Shown here: positions 34,761 through 47,439 of the stretch, piece by piece
Layout: each line of letters begins with the position of its first letter
Position numbering within the stretch: position 1 is the first letter of the stretch
Assembly (NCBI RefSeq): GCF_023065955.2
Contig: NW_026622875.1
Location: 14,115,001 to 14,179,000 of the forward strand
Length of the DNA: 64,000 nt
Direction of reading: 5' to 3'
Source of the DNA: Ursus arctos
Taxonomy: Eukaryota; Chordata; Mammalia; Carnivora; Ursidae
Translations under genes and position numbers: made by a program
The notes under the pieces: model-generated
What the model saw: the letters and a program-made list of their open reading frames with translations, nothing else
Told to the model about the DNA's origin: nothing
Databases searched by the model: none

Positions 34761-36109
34761 TTCCCACTTAATTGTCCAAGCCGACTGCTCGAGCTCACCC
34801 TCTCGCATTTGCGTTTCAGGCGGCAGGAAGGGAGAAGGGAGATTAAGAGCCTGCTCTTTAAGGAAACCATATGGGACATTTTGCTCGTGTTCCTTTGTTC
34901 CCCAGTGGTCACATCTATTTGAAGAGGAAGGTGTGAAATGTAATCTTTATTCTGTGCAGCTGTGTACTCAGCTAAAAATGGGGCCGGCGGGGGGTGGGGG
35001 GGGACTTCCATCCTAGGGGAGGAAGCAAGAAGGGATACAGAGGACGGTCAGCACTCCCGGTCACGTCACCATAACCTTCCCCTCTCCCTCCTCCAAGTTT
35101 GCTGTTTTCCTTTTCTTTTCTTCTCAGGTCCCAACACCACCCCTAGCCCAGATGATAATCTTGACCCTATGCTGATGTCATGTTTTGTCACTTTGCCCCA
35201 CTTTGCCTGGATCATTTCGCTCTGAGTGCTTCTCTTCGAGTTAGCTACTTTACTTTTAAAAGCCTTTCTCCATCAGCTTACCCCTGACCACCTGACTTTC
35301 CCTTCTCTCACCTTATAGGACTCCTTGAACATGTAACACCCACTGGGCCCCTCAGGCCAAACTTCTATAATGCCCTCTTATAAAGTCACCTTGACCTGGC
35401 TTCTAGACCCTTTTCCAAGAAGGGCTTCAGACTGTATGGCTCTTCTCCTGACCCACCATTCTATTTTTCCCTCTAAAAGTCCAGCACTTCCTGAAAACAA
35501 CATCTTCCTTGAAACTTCTTTGGACTAACTACAGCCCTTTTTACACTTCACATGAAGCTCCAACCAATGTCCCTTGGGCGCCTTACCAGGCCTACAAATC
35601 ATGTTCTGTAGTATAAACTGCGTCTCTTCTGATTTTCAGCCAGGATTCTTTCAGGGCTCTTTGTAGTTTGTGCGTTTTCTCCAACCGTATTTTTCTTTTT
35701 CCTTTTTTTCCACTTTCACATTAAAAGCTGTTCAGGGCCTGAAGCCCTCTGACAACAGAAATATATGAAAACAGACAATTCATGCATTCTGGTTGATGAA
35801 GTTTCTCTCTTGGCTCCCTTGAGGCTGAGCCAGTCTCAATGAACGTTTTCATGCATCTTCTACGACTATCACGGCTCTCATCTGCAACACCCCGGGCTTC
35901 TCAAACCTTAAGGCTCTGAGATGCAACCCTAGTCCGTCAACTTCAGCGCAACTCCCTGGAGAAATTCCTGGCTGTGAAAACGCCCACTGCCTCAATCAGG
36001 TGAAGATGCTTTCTGAGGGAAGCTGAGGATTGGACTTCAATATAATTCAATATTTAATCTCTGTGAGCGCACCAGGGCAAGGGAAGGAGGGTCATCTGGG
36101 CCGTCAGCA
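34761..36109. other. Unique non-coding DNA, G-rich run at 34977-35004
   Basis: No gene seen. The 35180-35760 part is C/T-rich and may be a very diverged L2, but I cannot support that firmly. Confidence 0.5.
34977..35004 (+). other. G-rich run, potential G-quadruplex
   Basis: Tracts GGGG, GGGGGG and GGGGGGGG separated by short loops; the longest tract can supply two runs. Confidence 0.7.
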
Positions 36110-36450
36110 ATTATAATAGTCTAGGTTATGTTGCTGTAAACCTGCAAATGTTAGTGGCTTTAAACCAAAAAGGTTGATTTCTTACTCATACTACTTATCT
36201 CTTGTGGGTTGGCAGTTGGAGTCTGACGTAATAGATATTTGAAGACTCAAGCAGATGGAGAAGCTACCATCTCAAATACTAGTGGTCCCTATTCCAAAGA
36301 GGAAAGAAAGCTCTGGAGGGTTTTGCATCAGTAATTCAATACTCCGGTCTGGAAAAGACACATCACTTCTACTCATTGGCTAGAACTAGTCACATGGTCC
36401 AATCCAACCACAAGGAGACCCGGAAGTACATTCCACCTTGTGCTGGAAGG
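36110..36450. mobile_element. Unassigned old interspersed repeat
   Basis: 'tgttagtggctttaaaccaa' and 'ggctagaactagtcacatgg' are hallmarks of a frequent ancient mammalian repeat ('cttagtggcttaaaacaa' ... 'ctagtcacatggcc'). I do not name the family. Confidence 0.55.
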
Positions 36451-37724
36451 GACAGAGAACTGGAAATATTTAGAGAACAACATTAATAATATCTATAGAA
36501 CTTGAGAAAAGTTAAGCAAATTGTGGTAATTCACATTCATAGGCCACTACTTGGCCCAGACCAACGTCAGGCAATTGCAATCCATATTTCTACACCTTTT
36601 TGTGTTTCAATCAAAGGAAATAACTTGCATCATTTTGCTCCAAATTACTCTGTATCCCTCTGAAACTGTTCCTACTTCAAGGTAAAATGTTTTGAGAACC
36701 ATGGTGCAGACTCCCAGGACTGTCTCAGCCTCCTTGCTAACATCCTTGGCACTTGGGCTCTCCTTGAGTGTCCTCCCCACCCCCACCACCAGCCCCAGCC
36801 TCCCAGCTCCCTCCAGCCCCCCCTGTCACCCTGGGAGCTGCTTGCATGCATCACTGTTTTAGTGGATGGCAGCAATACACAAGGGCACCTCATTGTTGGA
36901 AAGGAACTGCCTTCTGCCTGCCAAGGACAAATGCAGACACACAAAGCAGTATCAAGCAAGACTTCACATCAAAGGGAACCCTGCCTGGGCTTGCCAAGAG
37001 CAGGGCTGCCTCTGAGCCTCTCCCTTCAGCCTTGTTAGTATTCTTAGGGCCCAAGGGGCCCATGGTGTTCCTGCCAGGCCCCCTCATTTACCCCGCACTC
37101 CTGTTCACTCTGACACCTGAAGCTCAAGCTCTCCTGAATCTGGCCTCGACCACTTGAACAGAGCAGACTGCCAAGTGTTTAACAATGTTGGGTGATTAGG
37201 AAGGAAAATTCGAGAGAAATATTTACCCCGTGAACTGCATTCGAGTAGGAGAACAGAATACTCAACTTCTGCAGTGCAACAAAACACAGAAAGTTAAGAA
37301 GTTCCTGCCTCAGGCCTCACAGAAAAAGGCACACAAAGGGACGCTTACCTCCTGAGGAAGCAAGGGTGCTTTACGACCGGAGGTTGGGGAACGTTAGAAC
37401 CAAGGCCGAAATGGCGACTGGTTGTCCTGGGCACTTAGACCCGCTGAGGAGAAGTGGTGCGCTAGACTGAAGAGCCAGACAAACCGAGTTCTCCTCGAAA
37501 ATCGACGCAAGAATTCAGGTTCTGTTGCTTTAAGGAAAAGACAAAGTCTTTGTTTTAAAAGAAAGAGGAGGAAAAAATGGAAAAAGGGACAACTGGGGAC
37601 CAAGAAAGGGATAAAAACCTTATTTTGGAAAACAGCTGAGGCATTCTGTTCTGGATGCTGAAGAACTCTTTTGGAAAAGATACATTAATGGTCAAAATAC
37701 AGTGGAAGTTTTAAAGTCACCTCT
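36451..37724. other. Unique non-coding DNA
   Basis: Includes a C-rich segment at 36777-36834 that is G-rich on the minus strand. Overlapping open frames at 36768-37157 (plus) and 36672-36959 (minus) look random. No exon is supported. Confidence 0.5.
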
Positions 37725-37905
37725 TGTGAGAGCTGGAGGGGACTTAAGGTTGGTCTTTTCCAAACGATCTTTTGAGTTAAGAAACTCTGAAGCTCGGGGA
37801 GCTCCAGAGGCTTGTTCGCAGTCACACAAGCTGGTCAGTGGCAAAGCCGTAGTCAGAGCTCCAGACTCAGGCACGGTAGAGAGAGCCGTGCTGGGCATGG
37901 CATGT
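37725..37905 (-). mobile_element. MIR-like fragment
   Basis: 'gttcgcagtcacacaagctg' with 'gtcagtggcaaagccgtagt' matches the reverse-complement MIR core ('ggtcacacagctagtaagtg'). Confidence 0.65.
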
Positions 37906-39089
37906 GATCAGAGCACACAGCTCGACAGCTTCATCAAGTACAGTATTTTTAACTCCGTGGCTTCAACCCTTTGACTAAGATCTTCCACTGTGGCCAACCC
38001 TACCACCCTGTTCCAACAGCTTCCCAGAACAGTAGTAATTAGAGCAAGAAAAATAATGGATAGGGCCCAGAGAAAATGTCACATTTCTACAAGTGGGAGG
38101 AGGTGGAGATAATGCATTTACATAATTTCCAACTTTCAGAGCACTTCATGTGACCATAGGTCCATGGAGAGAACTCAGGCATTCCATGATGGGGGGGGGG
38201 GTTATATCTTTTATTAACCTCCCATTGAAAGAAAGCATTTCCTTCATTATGAATGTAGGCAACAAACCACAACAGTATTTGCAGTACTTGGGCTCTGTCA
38301 CTAATAGAAGTAATAAGTATTCTCATATTGTATTAGTTGTGGTAGAGATCTTGAAATATCTTTCCCCTCATTACCACTCTGCAATTATGGTAGTTAGCTC
38401 TCCCACTAGATCTTGTTACTTAGTGTTTAATAAATAAACACATATATTCCGATGCCACAGATTTTTATAAATATTTTGATAACAAAATTTCGATGTAATT
38501 AGATTCCTTTATAATTATGTGTTTTCTTTTATGCAGTTAAAGTATTATTCTGAGAACGGATCTGTAGACTTCACCTGACTGTCAAAGGGATAATTGGCAC
38601 AAAGATTAGGAAGCCCTGACATGTGAGGGGTGAACAAGTGTCAGGTTGCTGTTGGATACCCATGACACTTGGTCCCATGTCCCTGTTCCATCACCCCGTG
38701 GGCTCAGAGTGACAGAGACGCTCACTTGTCATGCTGGCTTGGAGAATTGCCAGCGTCTCCTGCCACAGACTGTGTTTATAATTTCAGGGCACACCAGTCT
38801 TTGAAAGCTGGTATGACTGTATTACAAAATGTGACAGGAGAGAATCCATTGTGGCATTATTATTAAAATTGAGGCTGATGGGGATTTTGCGGCATTTATT
38901 TTAAGAGGGTGTGTTCACATGCCCCATGGAAGTTGACTTTTCTCAGGGAATGGGCACTCCGAGGTCTTCTCACAAGGAAACCAGTTTTTTCAAAGATGGC
39001 TAAGCTGGTTTGGCATGGCAAATACATGCTTAGAAAGATAATGAAATTTTAAAATATCAAGGCACCATTTTCCATCTCTCAAATATGCA
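37906..39089. other. Unique non-coding DNA
   Basis: Includes an 11-G run near 38191-38201. No gene recognised. Confidence 0.5.
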
Positions 39090-39745
39090 AAGAATTTTAA
39101 AGATGATGATTCTTGGGATTGGTGGAGTAATGAAATGGGTATTTTCGTAAACTTCCCACAAGACCAAGAGTTGGCATAACTTTTCTAGATGGCAGTTTGA
39201 GCCCTATGTTTTAAGTGCTTTTCACCCAGTAATTTCACTTCTAGGAATTTATCCCACAGACAGAATTATAAAGATATTCTTACAAATAATATTTTGATGG
39301 CTATCTTTGAAACAGTAGAAAATTGGAAACAACATGAATGCCAACAATATGAGGTTGGGGAAATAAATCATGCTACATCTGCAGGACAACTATGATGTAG
39401 CGAATTTTAAAAAATAGCCATTCCAAGAATGTTTTATGATATGGAAAAATGCGTAAATATAACGTCAGGCTTACAGTGTGAGGCATAAAACTGCAGGGGT
39501 CAAATAATCCTGTTTTTTAGCTTGGCAAATACTCATCGTATCTCTTTGCAGTCTTACTTACATACATATGCATGTAGCAGATGTACGTGTTGTAAAAAAC
39601 TGGCAGGAAATGTGTCAAAGGGTTAGTTAATATTGTCAGTCTCTGGGTAGCGGTATTTTAATTACTTCTATTTACTTCTTTCTCCTTTTTTGTATAATCT
39701 AACGTTAGCTAAAGCAGTAAGACATTGTTTTTAAAAAGATGAGCT
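39090..39745 (+). mobile_element. Old L1 3' end, plus strand
   Basis: 'cagtaatttcacttctagga', 'gaaaattggaaacaacatga' and 'gatatggaaaaatgcg' follow the usual L1 3' terminal order, through to the AT-rich end near 39745. Diverged and non-coding. Confidence 0.75.
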
Positions 39746-41489
39746 GGTGCCACACGAACTGATCTGTGTTCGCAGTGCCTTCTCGTTGCTCCAGACAAAA
39801 GTTTGTTTTGCTGGTTGCTACTGAGTGTTATTTTTCTCCTAACCTTTGCTCTCTTTCTCCACCATTGGCTTCCAGATGTCTGATTTAACCAAGTTCAGGG
39901 CACTCGACTCATGTCCCTCTCTCCCCTAGCTTGGACAGAAAATTCAGAAACTACATCAAGCCTGCCAATCTGATAGAGTCCGCACCAACGTGAGTGTCAA
40001 TTAGAAACCCCTTGGCAGAATGAAATATCGTGCGAGGGGGAATCTGAAGCTCTGGTAAACAACACTGAGGACTGAGCTTAAAATCGGGTGAGACTTTGGG
40101 CAGGCATCTGCCCCTCTGCTCTCTTCACCTTGGGCTGCGTCTGTGCCTAGCACTTAGCGCGTGTCGAAGGCCAGGAGGGAGATGGCAAAGAATTTTTGCA
40201 GAACCACTTCGCCTTTTGCTGATATTTGGTTGAAAGTGATACATTTTCAACTTCCCGTGGTTATTCAGCATGCAGCATATATAAATGGGCTGGAGAAAAA
40301 ATAAATCTGCTTCGTGAAATGAAGACGTATTTTCTTCTGATTTTACCTGGAAAGTGAGAATCACGAAGGTAGATTCCATACGTAAATGTTTATTTTAAGG
40401 TTCTACTATTTGCAGTGCCGTTTAGAAATTTGAAAACACCAGAGCTTATATTCCATTCCTTCTCTCTTTCTTAAACTTGGATCAATTTTCTCCTGGGTGA
40501 AGTTTAAAATAATAAAAACTGAGAAACCATTTACTCAATGCCTCCTGTTGCATAGCAATCTAAACAAACAAGCCCCTTTCCTCTGTTAAGAACTTCCAAT
40601 AAAACAAATCACAAAGGTTGTGTTTTAAAGAGATGATTTCCAAGCCTCTTTTTTTTTTAAGCTTCCTTAAAAAAAAAAAATAGAGGCCAAAGATTGCAGG
40701 CAAAATACTCAATTGGCTTTTCAGTGAGTCACTTCACTTCTCATGCTACTGAAGGGATTTGAGAACGTTTTTGATTGTGGTGAGGCCAGAGGGGCTGAGC
40801 TGGATACATTGAATACCAAGCCAACCAAAGCAGGAAAAACACTAAGAAATCATAATAACCCTCAAGTCTTCAGTATCTTCTGTGTGCCAGGCTCTGCGCC
40901 ATGTCAATTATCTAATCCCGTCGCAAACCTTCTACGCTGGGTGTCTTCCATTTGCACCCCCAGGGTCGCTCTCGACTCTTCTCCATCCTGTCCTCTGCCC
41001 CGGAACGATGATCTATATGGACTGAAGAAAAGGATCCCTTGCCCAGGGCACTGACAGGAGAGAGGCGGGAGGAGGGAAGATGGGGTATTGATTTTCCTGG
41101 CTACCTCCCTGCTGGTTACGGCAGGTTGGCTGTGTCCCCTCCACCCAGAGTCACGGCTCCTGCCAGGCGGCCCTCTGCTTCCAGCTCCCCTCCCAGAGTC
41201 CAGGAATTGCACCTCACTCTCTGCCCCTTCAGGGCTTGCGTCAGTAAGGGCTGCCTGCTGTTGCCAGCTGCAGACGATGACTCGATCCCTGATGGCAGAG
41301 TCCAGCCCTACCAAGACCTCTGGGAAGAGCCTCTCTGTTAACCCTTTTTCAGTCACCGCTTTTGTGTAGGTCATTGGTTTTCTGCTTCTCCATTTTCCCT
41401 GACTCCGCGCTCCAGGACACCACTGAGAGTTCTGGTGAGGAGGACTGCACTGGCCTCTTAATGGACTCTTACTTTCTAGCTTATTTAAT
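39746..41489. other. Unique non-coding DNA
   Basis: No gene supported. The 156-codon minus frame 40904-41374 lies in GC-richer DNA and has no domain. A weak MIR-like stretch is near 40870-40950 ('ctgtgtgccaggctctgcgc'). Confidence 0.5.
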
Positions 41490-41990
41490 ACACTCTAGCA
41501 GAGCAAGCCTTTCCAAGGCACTGCGAAGGCACTCCATTGACTCCCAATGCCCAGAGGAAAGTGTTCAAACCAGCCATCTCTAGACTTTCCTGAGCTCTTG
41601 GCTTTGGTCAACCGGTTTGTGCCCTGTCTCTCAGAAAGATGGTGCAATTTTCTCCTTCCACATGATTGCTTACACAGTCAACGGGCTTTTGCTACCCTTC
41701 CAAAATGACACTCATCCCTCAAGATTGTCTTCCAACCCCACCTTTTCCAGTCAGCCTTCTTTCCCTGATGTTCCATTTGGAAATGAGCTCCCACAGCAAT
41801 GTCTTCCTGTGTGATGTGTTGGGAATCAGTCAGCTAACACCTTGCTACACATCTTCTGGGGTCTTGGAAACATTAATTACATTTTAAATTCTTTGTCTTT
41901 TCAAAACCGTGGGCTTTGGCTCCAAGGACTTTTGGCCCTAACTGTAAGCTCTGTCAACATCGGAAACCTGTGCAAGTTATTAACCTGGCA
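41490..41990 (+). mobile_element. L2 LINE, plus strand
   Basis: Order of motifs fits L2: 'cattgactcccaatgcccag', 'tttccagtcagccttctttc', then a 3'-like part ('ggaaacattaattac'). Plus frames at 41617-41887 are by-products. Confidence 0.6.
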
Positions 41991-42154
41991 GATCTTCCCT
42001 GCTCAAAAATGAAAGGGTAATTGTAATACCTGCCTTAGCCTGCAGTGAGAGCGTTAGGTTTACATATATAAAACTCTCGTTACAGACTATGGCACATACA
42101 TATTAGTTCACTTCTCTTTTTTCCTTTTTCTTCCAACTAGGGCTCAAAACTAGC

Positions 42155-42335
42155 TGAAATTCCTTAAGTGCTTATTATGTGTCCTGTACTATTCTAAGCA
42201 TTGTGCGCACATTAATTTATAGGCGGCAATCCCATGTCCTGTTATTCTCGCCCACTTTACAGATGGAAAAGCAGAGGTACAAAGAGGTTAAGAACCTTGT
42301 CCAGGGTATACCAGGACATAAGATGGGAGCGTTAA
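42155..42335 (-). mobile_element. MIR, minus strand
   Basis: 'taagtgcttattatgtgtcc', 'ctattctaagcattgtgcgc', 'cactttacagatggaaaagc' and 'gaggttaagaaccttgtcca' give a clear reverse-complement MIR. Confidence 0.88.
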
Positions 42336-42539
42336 TTCACAACTAGAATGTTGATTTTTTGAGGCAGAGATCTATTTTATACCAACTTTCTTTCTGTCTT
42401 TCACGGGGCCTAGCAGGAGGAAGTCTTACATAGAATATAGTCAGTGTTCAATAAATGATGATTTCATTCCAAGAGGCAGAAGCAAGGGAGCTAGTGTCGC
42501 AATAGGCAGGGGGCTAGAAACACACTTGGACAAAGCAGC

Positions 42540-42680
42540 AGCTGCTTGCACGAAGCGAGCGGTACCACGTGCAGCGGGGAAAGGCCGGGATGCCAGGTTC
42601 TGGCAGCCGAGGAATGCGGCCGCTGCCCGGAGTCAGAGAGTGGCGAGCGAGAGGCTAGGCAAGAAAGAACCCGAGCCGGG
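42540..42680. promoter_or_regulatory. Short CpG cluster
   Basis: About 14 CpG in 140 bases in otherwise CpG-poor DNA. Too short for a classical CpG island. It could mark a small promoter or enhancer, or recent GC-biased sequence. Confidence 0.3.
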
Positions 42681-43392
42681 AGGCCAGCAACAGTGCAAAG
42701 TTGCTCAGCTGCAGCCTGAACTCCTGTCTCCGCAATCCTCCAGGCTCTGCGGAGACACTAAATCCCCCTCCATCCTGTGCTTATACCACCGGAGCGTCTT
42801 TAAAAACACTTAGCCCCAACTGATGAGCCCTTTCCTGCTGCTTTTCTACCTGAGCCAGCAGCCTCAGAGCTTTCTGGGATTTCTGTTAAAAACACTCGGA
42901 TCCCAGGAATCATTCTCCACCAACACAATTGTTGCTCACGCCAAGCACGGGACATATGGCTGAGCATCTGGGAGGGGGCAGATTGGCCAGGAGTGCTGGC
43001 GAGCGGCACATGCTTTCATTAGGACGGATGTGTCACAGTAAATCATTTTGTAAATGTTCCCTCCCTTCTCTCTGCATAGCGAAGCATAAAGGAAGATGAA
43101 TTACCCAAAGCACCATAATGCTGTTTGAATATGCCAAAGCTTGTGCCTGAGACACTTACTGACATTTCCTTAAATATCTTTTTAATATCTTGGCCAGGTC
43201 AGGCATACCAATGGCATTACAGAGCCTGCAAATCAATGCCCCAGCTGTTTGGGTTTTTTAATAAAACTGAATGTGATCTCTTTAAAATGATTGCCTTCCG
43301 CCCCCCTAGCTTTTTACAGGGCTTTCAGAGAGCAGGACTGTGGGAGCCCTGAAGTCAGGAGTTGGCTCTGAAAGAGTAGTTGTTCCTTCGGC

Positions 43393-43414
43393 GGGTGGGG
43401 GTGGGGGCGGGGGG
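43393..43414 (+). other. Potential G-quadruplex motif
   Basis: GGG-T-GGGGG-T-GGGGG-C-GGGGGG: four tracts with single-base loops, a strong canonical pattern outside any recognised repeat. Confidence 0.88.
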
Positions 43415-44939
43415 CAGAAATCAACCATTTGCTGGATTATTGGCGTCATCTGTTCCTAGTCCCCTGCCTCACAAATCCCGTCTACACGATTCCCAAGACC
43501 CACTTGTAGTTTGCTGCTGTTGTTAAAAAATGAATTTACTGAGAATCTTGCTGAAAAATCTAAAGGTTTCAACTTCTAAAAAGTCACATTGGTTGCTCCA
43601 TCTGGGATCAGTCCAAATGATTTATTCATAATTTTATTAGAGAGATCTTTTTCCAGGGAAATTCTTTGTGTCGGCATAATGGAAATTGAAAGAGCCCCTA
43701 CCACGAATCCAGCCGTACGCATGTGACTTTTGCCCCCTGAAACAATGGAATATGTAAAACTGTCACCAGCAGTCACCATCCTGGCCACCGGAGAGCCACC
43801 GTCCCCAACTCCAACAGGAATTCCTCATGCAAACAGGGACACGGTCCTGTCAAATGGGAGGTCCCAGTAGGAAGAAAAATCCAATATAAGTGCCTATAAA
43901 TCAGAGTTTTATAATGATATTAGTTGACTGCTACTTATGTGGGTCATAAATGTGACACCACAATAAACGGTCCAGTTTCTTTGAGGATGTATTTGAGGAC
44001 TCTTTTATTGGCTTTGAGAAGTTACAGTACCTCCGTCAGGAAAGTCTCATTTGCTTTTGCAGTTTATTGCTTTTATTTTCTGTAGCTGGTACAAAATGTC
44101 TAAACTTTCTTCCTTCCAATATCGTGCCTGGGCTACATTAGTGCAAGTCTGTGTTTCCCTGCTCCTGCACAAGCACAAGCCAAATTAAGACAAATGGGGA
44201 GTTGGAGCCTCAGCTGGGCCCCCGGAGAGGTCTCCTCCCACTGCCTTCCCCTGCGCTGACTTTTCACAAACCAGCTTCGAAGCAACTGAAATTTCCCCTT
44301 TTGATTTTTTTTTTTTCCTGACCACAGGCAAAGTCCTGTCTCCTCAGTTCTCTGAAAGTTATCCATTCCTGAATTTTACCCTTAACCACAGTGGGGGAAA
44401 GGGAATAGCTGAGGTTAGGAAATATGGAAAGAATGTTAACAATTTACCACTAAAATATACATTAAGAATATTTTCAGCGAGTATAATCTCCATGTTGAAC
44501 TTCTAAATCTAGAATTCTCCTGTCATGTGACCTTCTTCGCACTGATGTGTGCCCCCTTCGGCCTTGATTCATTCCTTCCTGAATGAACTCTCTGTAGAAG
44601 GTAGGACTGATTAAAAATAGACAAATTCAGCCTCCGAGCTTTCCTCCCTATTCAACATTCGGCTGCACCGGCTATAAATGTTCGAGTGGTTAGCTTCAAA
44701 GAGTTGTCTTCTGCATGGGCCAGTGCGTGGAGATCATCAGAGATTTTAACACGCATAGAAACAGAAGTGAAAATCCACACACAGATAGCGCCTTCAATGG
44801 AACAGCTATTTCTGTTCACAGAAATTCAAAGTCCTAAGTACTTTTGCCTCAAGACTGTTACAGAATGTCACTATTAGAAAGGGACTTAGAGATCCTGTCA
44901 TTCATGCCCTCATTTTACACAGGACACAATTAACGATAA

Positions 44940-45135
44940 TCACCACGGCCAGGGTCTACGCATCATCTCATTTAATACTAACAACCCCAGAATATGTCAC
45001 CCCCATTTTGCCCCCGGGAAATGAGGCAGGGAGAGGTGAAGTAACTTGCCCAAGGTGACATGGTGGAGGGAGGATCTCAGGTTCCTAATTCAAACGTCAG
45101 GTTGGACAGCCTCCAAGGACTTGAACCCTTGTGTC
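44940..45135 (-). mobile_element. MIR, minus strand
   Basis: 'catctcatttaatactaaca', 'gggaaatgaggcagggagag' and 'gtaacttgcccaaggtgaca' form a clear reverse-complement MIR. The overlapping frames 45046-45489 are partly MIR and not genes. Confidence 0.88.
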
Positions 45136-45959
45136 CAACAACTGGCCTGGCTTTATGGGCTCCTTCCGTGTGGCCCGCCGCCCCCTCACGCTCTTCTCAG
45201 GTCGGCCCAGAGTGGCTGTCAGGATCCAAGATGGATCTGCCTCGGTCCCAAGGGCCAGAGCCGGTGCCTCCGCAGACGTGCATGCTGGGCTGCATCTGTC
45301 GCTAATGGCATTTCCAGATTTCTGCCGCTTCGTGAGCCCCCCTCTTGGCAGCTTTGCATGTCCGTGAATGTAATGTGGATAGTGTGCTCCTCAGCTGTTC
45401 CAGGCTGGCAAGAGAGCAGTGATGTCTGCGGCCAGGTTACCTCTGAGGGCACATGCACTGTGGAGGACATGGCCTCGTACAGGGTTTAGGTTTCTGGGTG
45501 CATCTTTGCAGGGCTGAAGCTATCCTGGGAACACATCATGTAATGTGATAATGATGACCCTGGACTTGCCCACCTCTCATTTCTTTAGTTACTAAGCACT
45601 TCATATATCATTTCTTTGTAAGTGAATTTTCCTTAGAGTATGTTCTTGCTTTTTCCCCCTTTTTTCTTGGTGACATATGATAGTGACTTGAAGGTCACTG
45701 TATTGTTCAACTGTGTTTCTCTCTCTGTTAGCTAGCACAGGGCATTCAACTTTGGAAACCAACAAATGGTTATGAAATGCAAAAAAGAAAAGCCTGTAGT
45801 AAAGCCCTCTTTTCTTACTTGACATAGTGGACTTTGGCATTTCTGGGCTACCCGCAACCATCCTATATCCCAATATACTCACTTTCCTTTTAGGGAATTC
45901 TCTCTCTCACAGTGTGAGACCGTAGTCGTAAGTTCAAGCACCCACTGCCCACTCTGGAA
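45136..45959. other. Unique non-coding DNA
   Basis: No gene supported. Three overlapping plus frames at 45046-45489 reflect GC-richer DNA. Confidence 0.5.
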
Positions 45960-46075
45960 GCTGAAGTGGGAGGTCCCTATCTCTCAGGGTGGTAACGAAT
46001 GTTTAATGAGTGAATTCAGATAGCATCTCAAACATGGAGTAACTGCTCAGTAACTATGAGCTCTTATACTCGGCA
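45960..46075 (+). mobile_element. MIR 3' part, plus strand
   Basis: 'gggtggtaacgaatgtttaa' to 'ctgctcagtaactatgagct' fits the MIR 3' region ('gttgtgaggattaaatgag' ... 'gcgctcaataaatgttagct'). Confidence 0.6.
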
Positions 46076-46399
46076 TACTTCTTCCTCTTCCTCTTGATCT
46101 TGTTTGCTTCTCATTTTTGTTTTTATTATTAAATTACTATTTCTCTATGGCAGCCATCAGTCTGAACTTGACCACTCAGACTCTTTCTCCTAGCATATTG
46201 AATGTTGTCTGATTAACACAGGACAGGAAGTATGGTCATATTTTGTTTTAAATTGTAAAATATAAGAACACTTTGGGAAGAGTGCATAAAACTACACGAA
46301 AGATTTATAAAGTATTGAAAGCAAGTGCTCGTGTGGTACCACTGTCATGATTATCTGCCTCCCAGAGCCTCCTATGTGCCCCTCACCAATTGAAACCCT

Positions 46400-46570
46400 T
46401 TTCCTCATTCAGGGACAACTTCATGGGTGTGTGAGCTGTGCAGACACACAAGACTTCATGCTCAGAAGGGTCCGGGGCTTGGGTTAATGTTCTACATTTG
46501 CCATCATGAAACTCTATAATCTTTGAATAAATGATTCTGCATTTTCTGTTGGGGCCCTATAAATTATGTA
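46400..46570. mobile_element. Unassigned old interspersed repeat
   Basis: 'tgggtgtgtgagctgtgcag' with 'gccctataaattatgtagcc' resembles a common ancient mammalian repeat; not named. Confidence 0.35.
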
Positions 46571-46871
46571 GCCAATCCTACCTTTACTTCTTGAGCTTAC
46601 TATTATCCCAACTTTTGTGAAGTTGATTTTCTCGCTTTTCTTTATAATTTCACCACCTACATGAACATCTAGAGCTCTTTCATCCCAGGGGCATGCTCAG
46701 ACTTATCGTCCTGCTCTAAGGCCTACCAGTCCTAGGATTCCTATTTCAAATCCCCCAGAGATGCCCTGTTTCCTTTCAATATTTTCCCAATACATTTTAC
46801 TTCGCTTAGATTTGCAAGTGTTGATTTCTGTTGCTTGCAACCAAAGAACTACAACTGGTACTGTTTGTTAC
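46571..46871. other. Unique non-coding DNA
   Basis: Nothing recognised. Confidence 0.45.
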
Positions 46872-46885
46872 TAAAAGACTCTTGA

Positions 46886-47064
46886 GGGGCATCTGGGTGG
46901 CTCAGTCGGTTAAGCGTCGGCCTTTGGCTCAGGTCATGATCTCAGGGTCCTGGGATTGAGTCCCGGGTCAGACTCCCTGCTCAGCGGGGAGTCTGCTTCT
47001 CCCTTGGCCCCTTCCCCCATTCTCTCTCTCTCTCAAATAAATAAATAAAATCTTTAAAAAAAAA
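46886..47064 (+). mobile_element. SINEC, plus strand
   Basis: Head 'gcatctgggtggctcagtcg', body 'ctccctgctcagcggggagt', (TC)n, tail 'aaataaataaataaaatc'. A perfect 14-bp target-site duplication taaaagactcttga is at 46872-46885 and 47065-47078. Confidence 0.96.
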
Positions 47065-47439
47065 TAAAAGACTCTTGATGGAGAAATAGTATATAATAGT
47101 TTTTCTTTGTTTTGTTCCTTCCTGCACATACCCCAAGATCTTATGAGTGTTCTATAGATTTGAGATTTATTTAAAAACCAGCTAACATTCAATCTGACAA
47201 ATTTTTATTTTCTAGGAGAAGAAATTGAAACTTGAAATTGTGAAAGCATTTACCTATATTTAGCAAAATCTCATCTTCAGAACAGGCCATGAAGCCCAAA
47301 GTACCTGCCAAGGACACTTTTTTCTTTTCAGAAAAATTACTTCAGGTTGTTCATGGATCACCACTTTCTTAGAGAACTCCTTCCCACAAAATGTGGCTGA
47401 GATAGGACTCTTAATCCCTGGTGACACGTGTATCCCCAT

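Larger units (their letters stand above)
42336..44939. other. Unique non-coding DNA with small CpG cluster
   Basis: CpG cluster at 42540-42680 and G4 motif at 43393-43414 are listed separately. The remainder shows no gene or repeat. The low-complexity frame 42526-42813 follows from local GC-richness. Confidence 0.5.

Noticed and set aside
40904..41374. 156-codon minus-strand frame
   Set aside because: Overlaps equally long frames on the other strand in GC-richer DNA; low-complexity composition and no domain.
42526..42813. 95-codon frame rich in A, R and Q in a CpG cluster
   Set aside because: Low-complexity translation of a GC-rich patch; no family resemblance.
45046..45489. 147-codon plus frame with two overlapping frames
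   Set aside because: Begins in a MIR element, and three overlapping frames show GC-driven lack of stops rather than coding.
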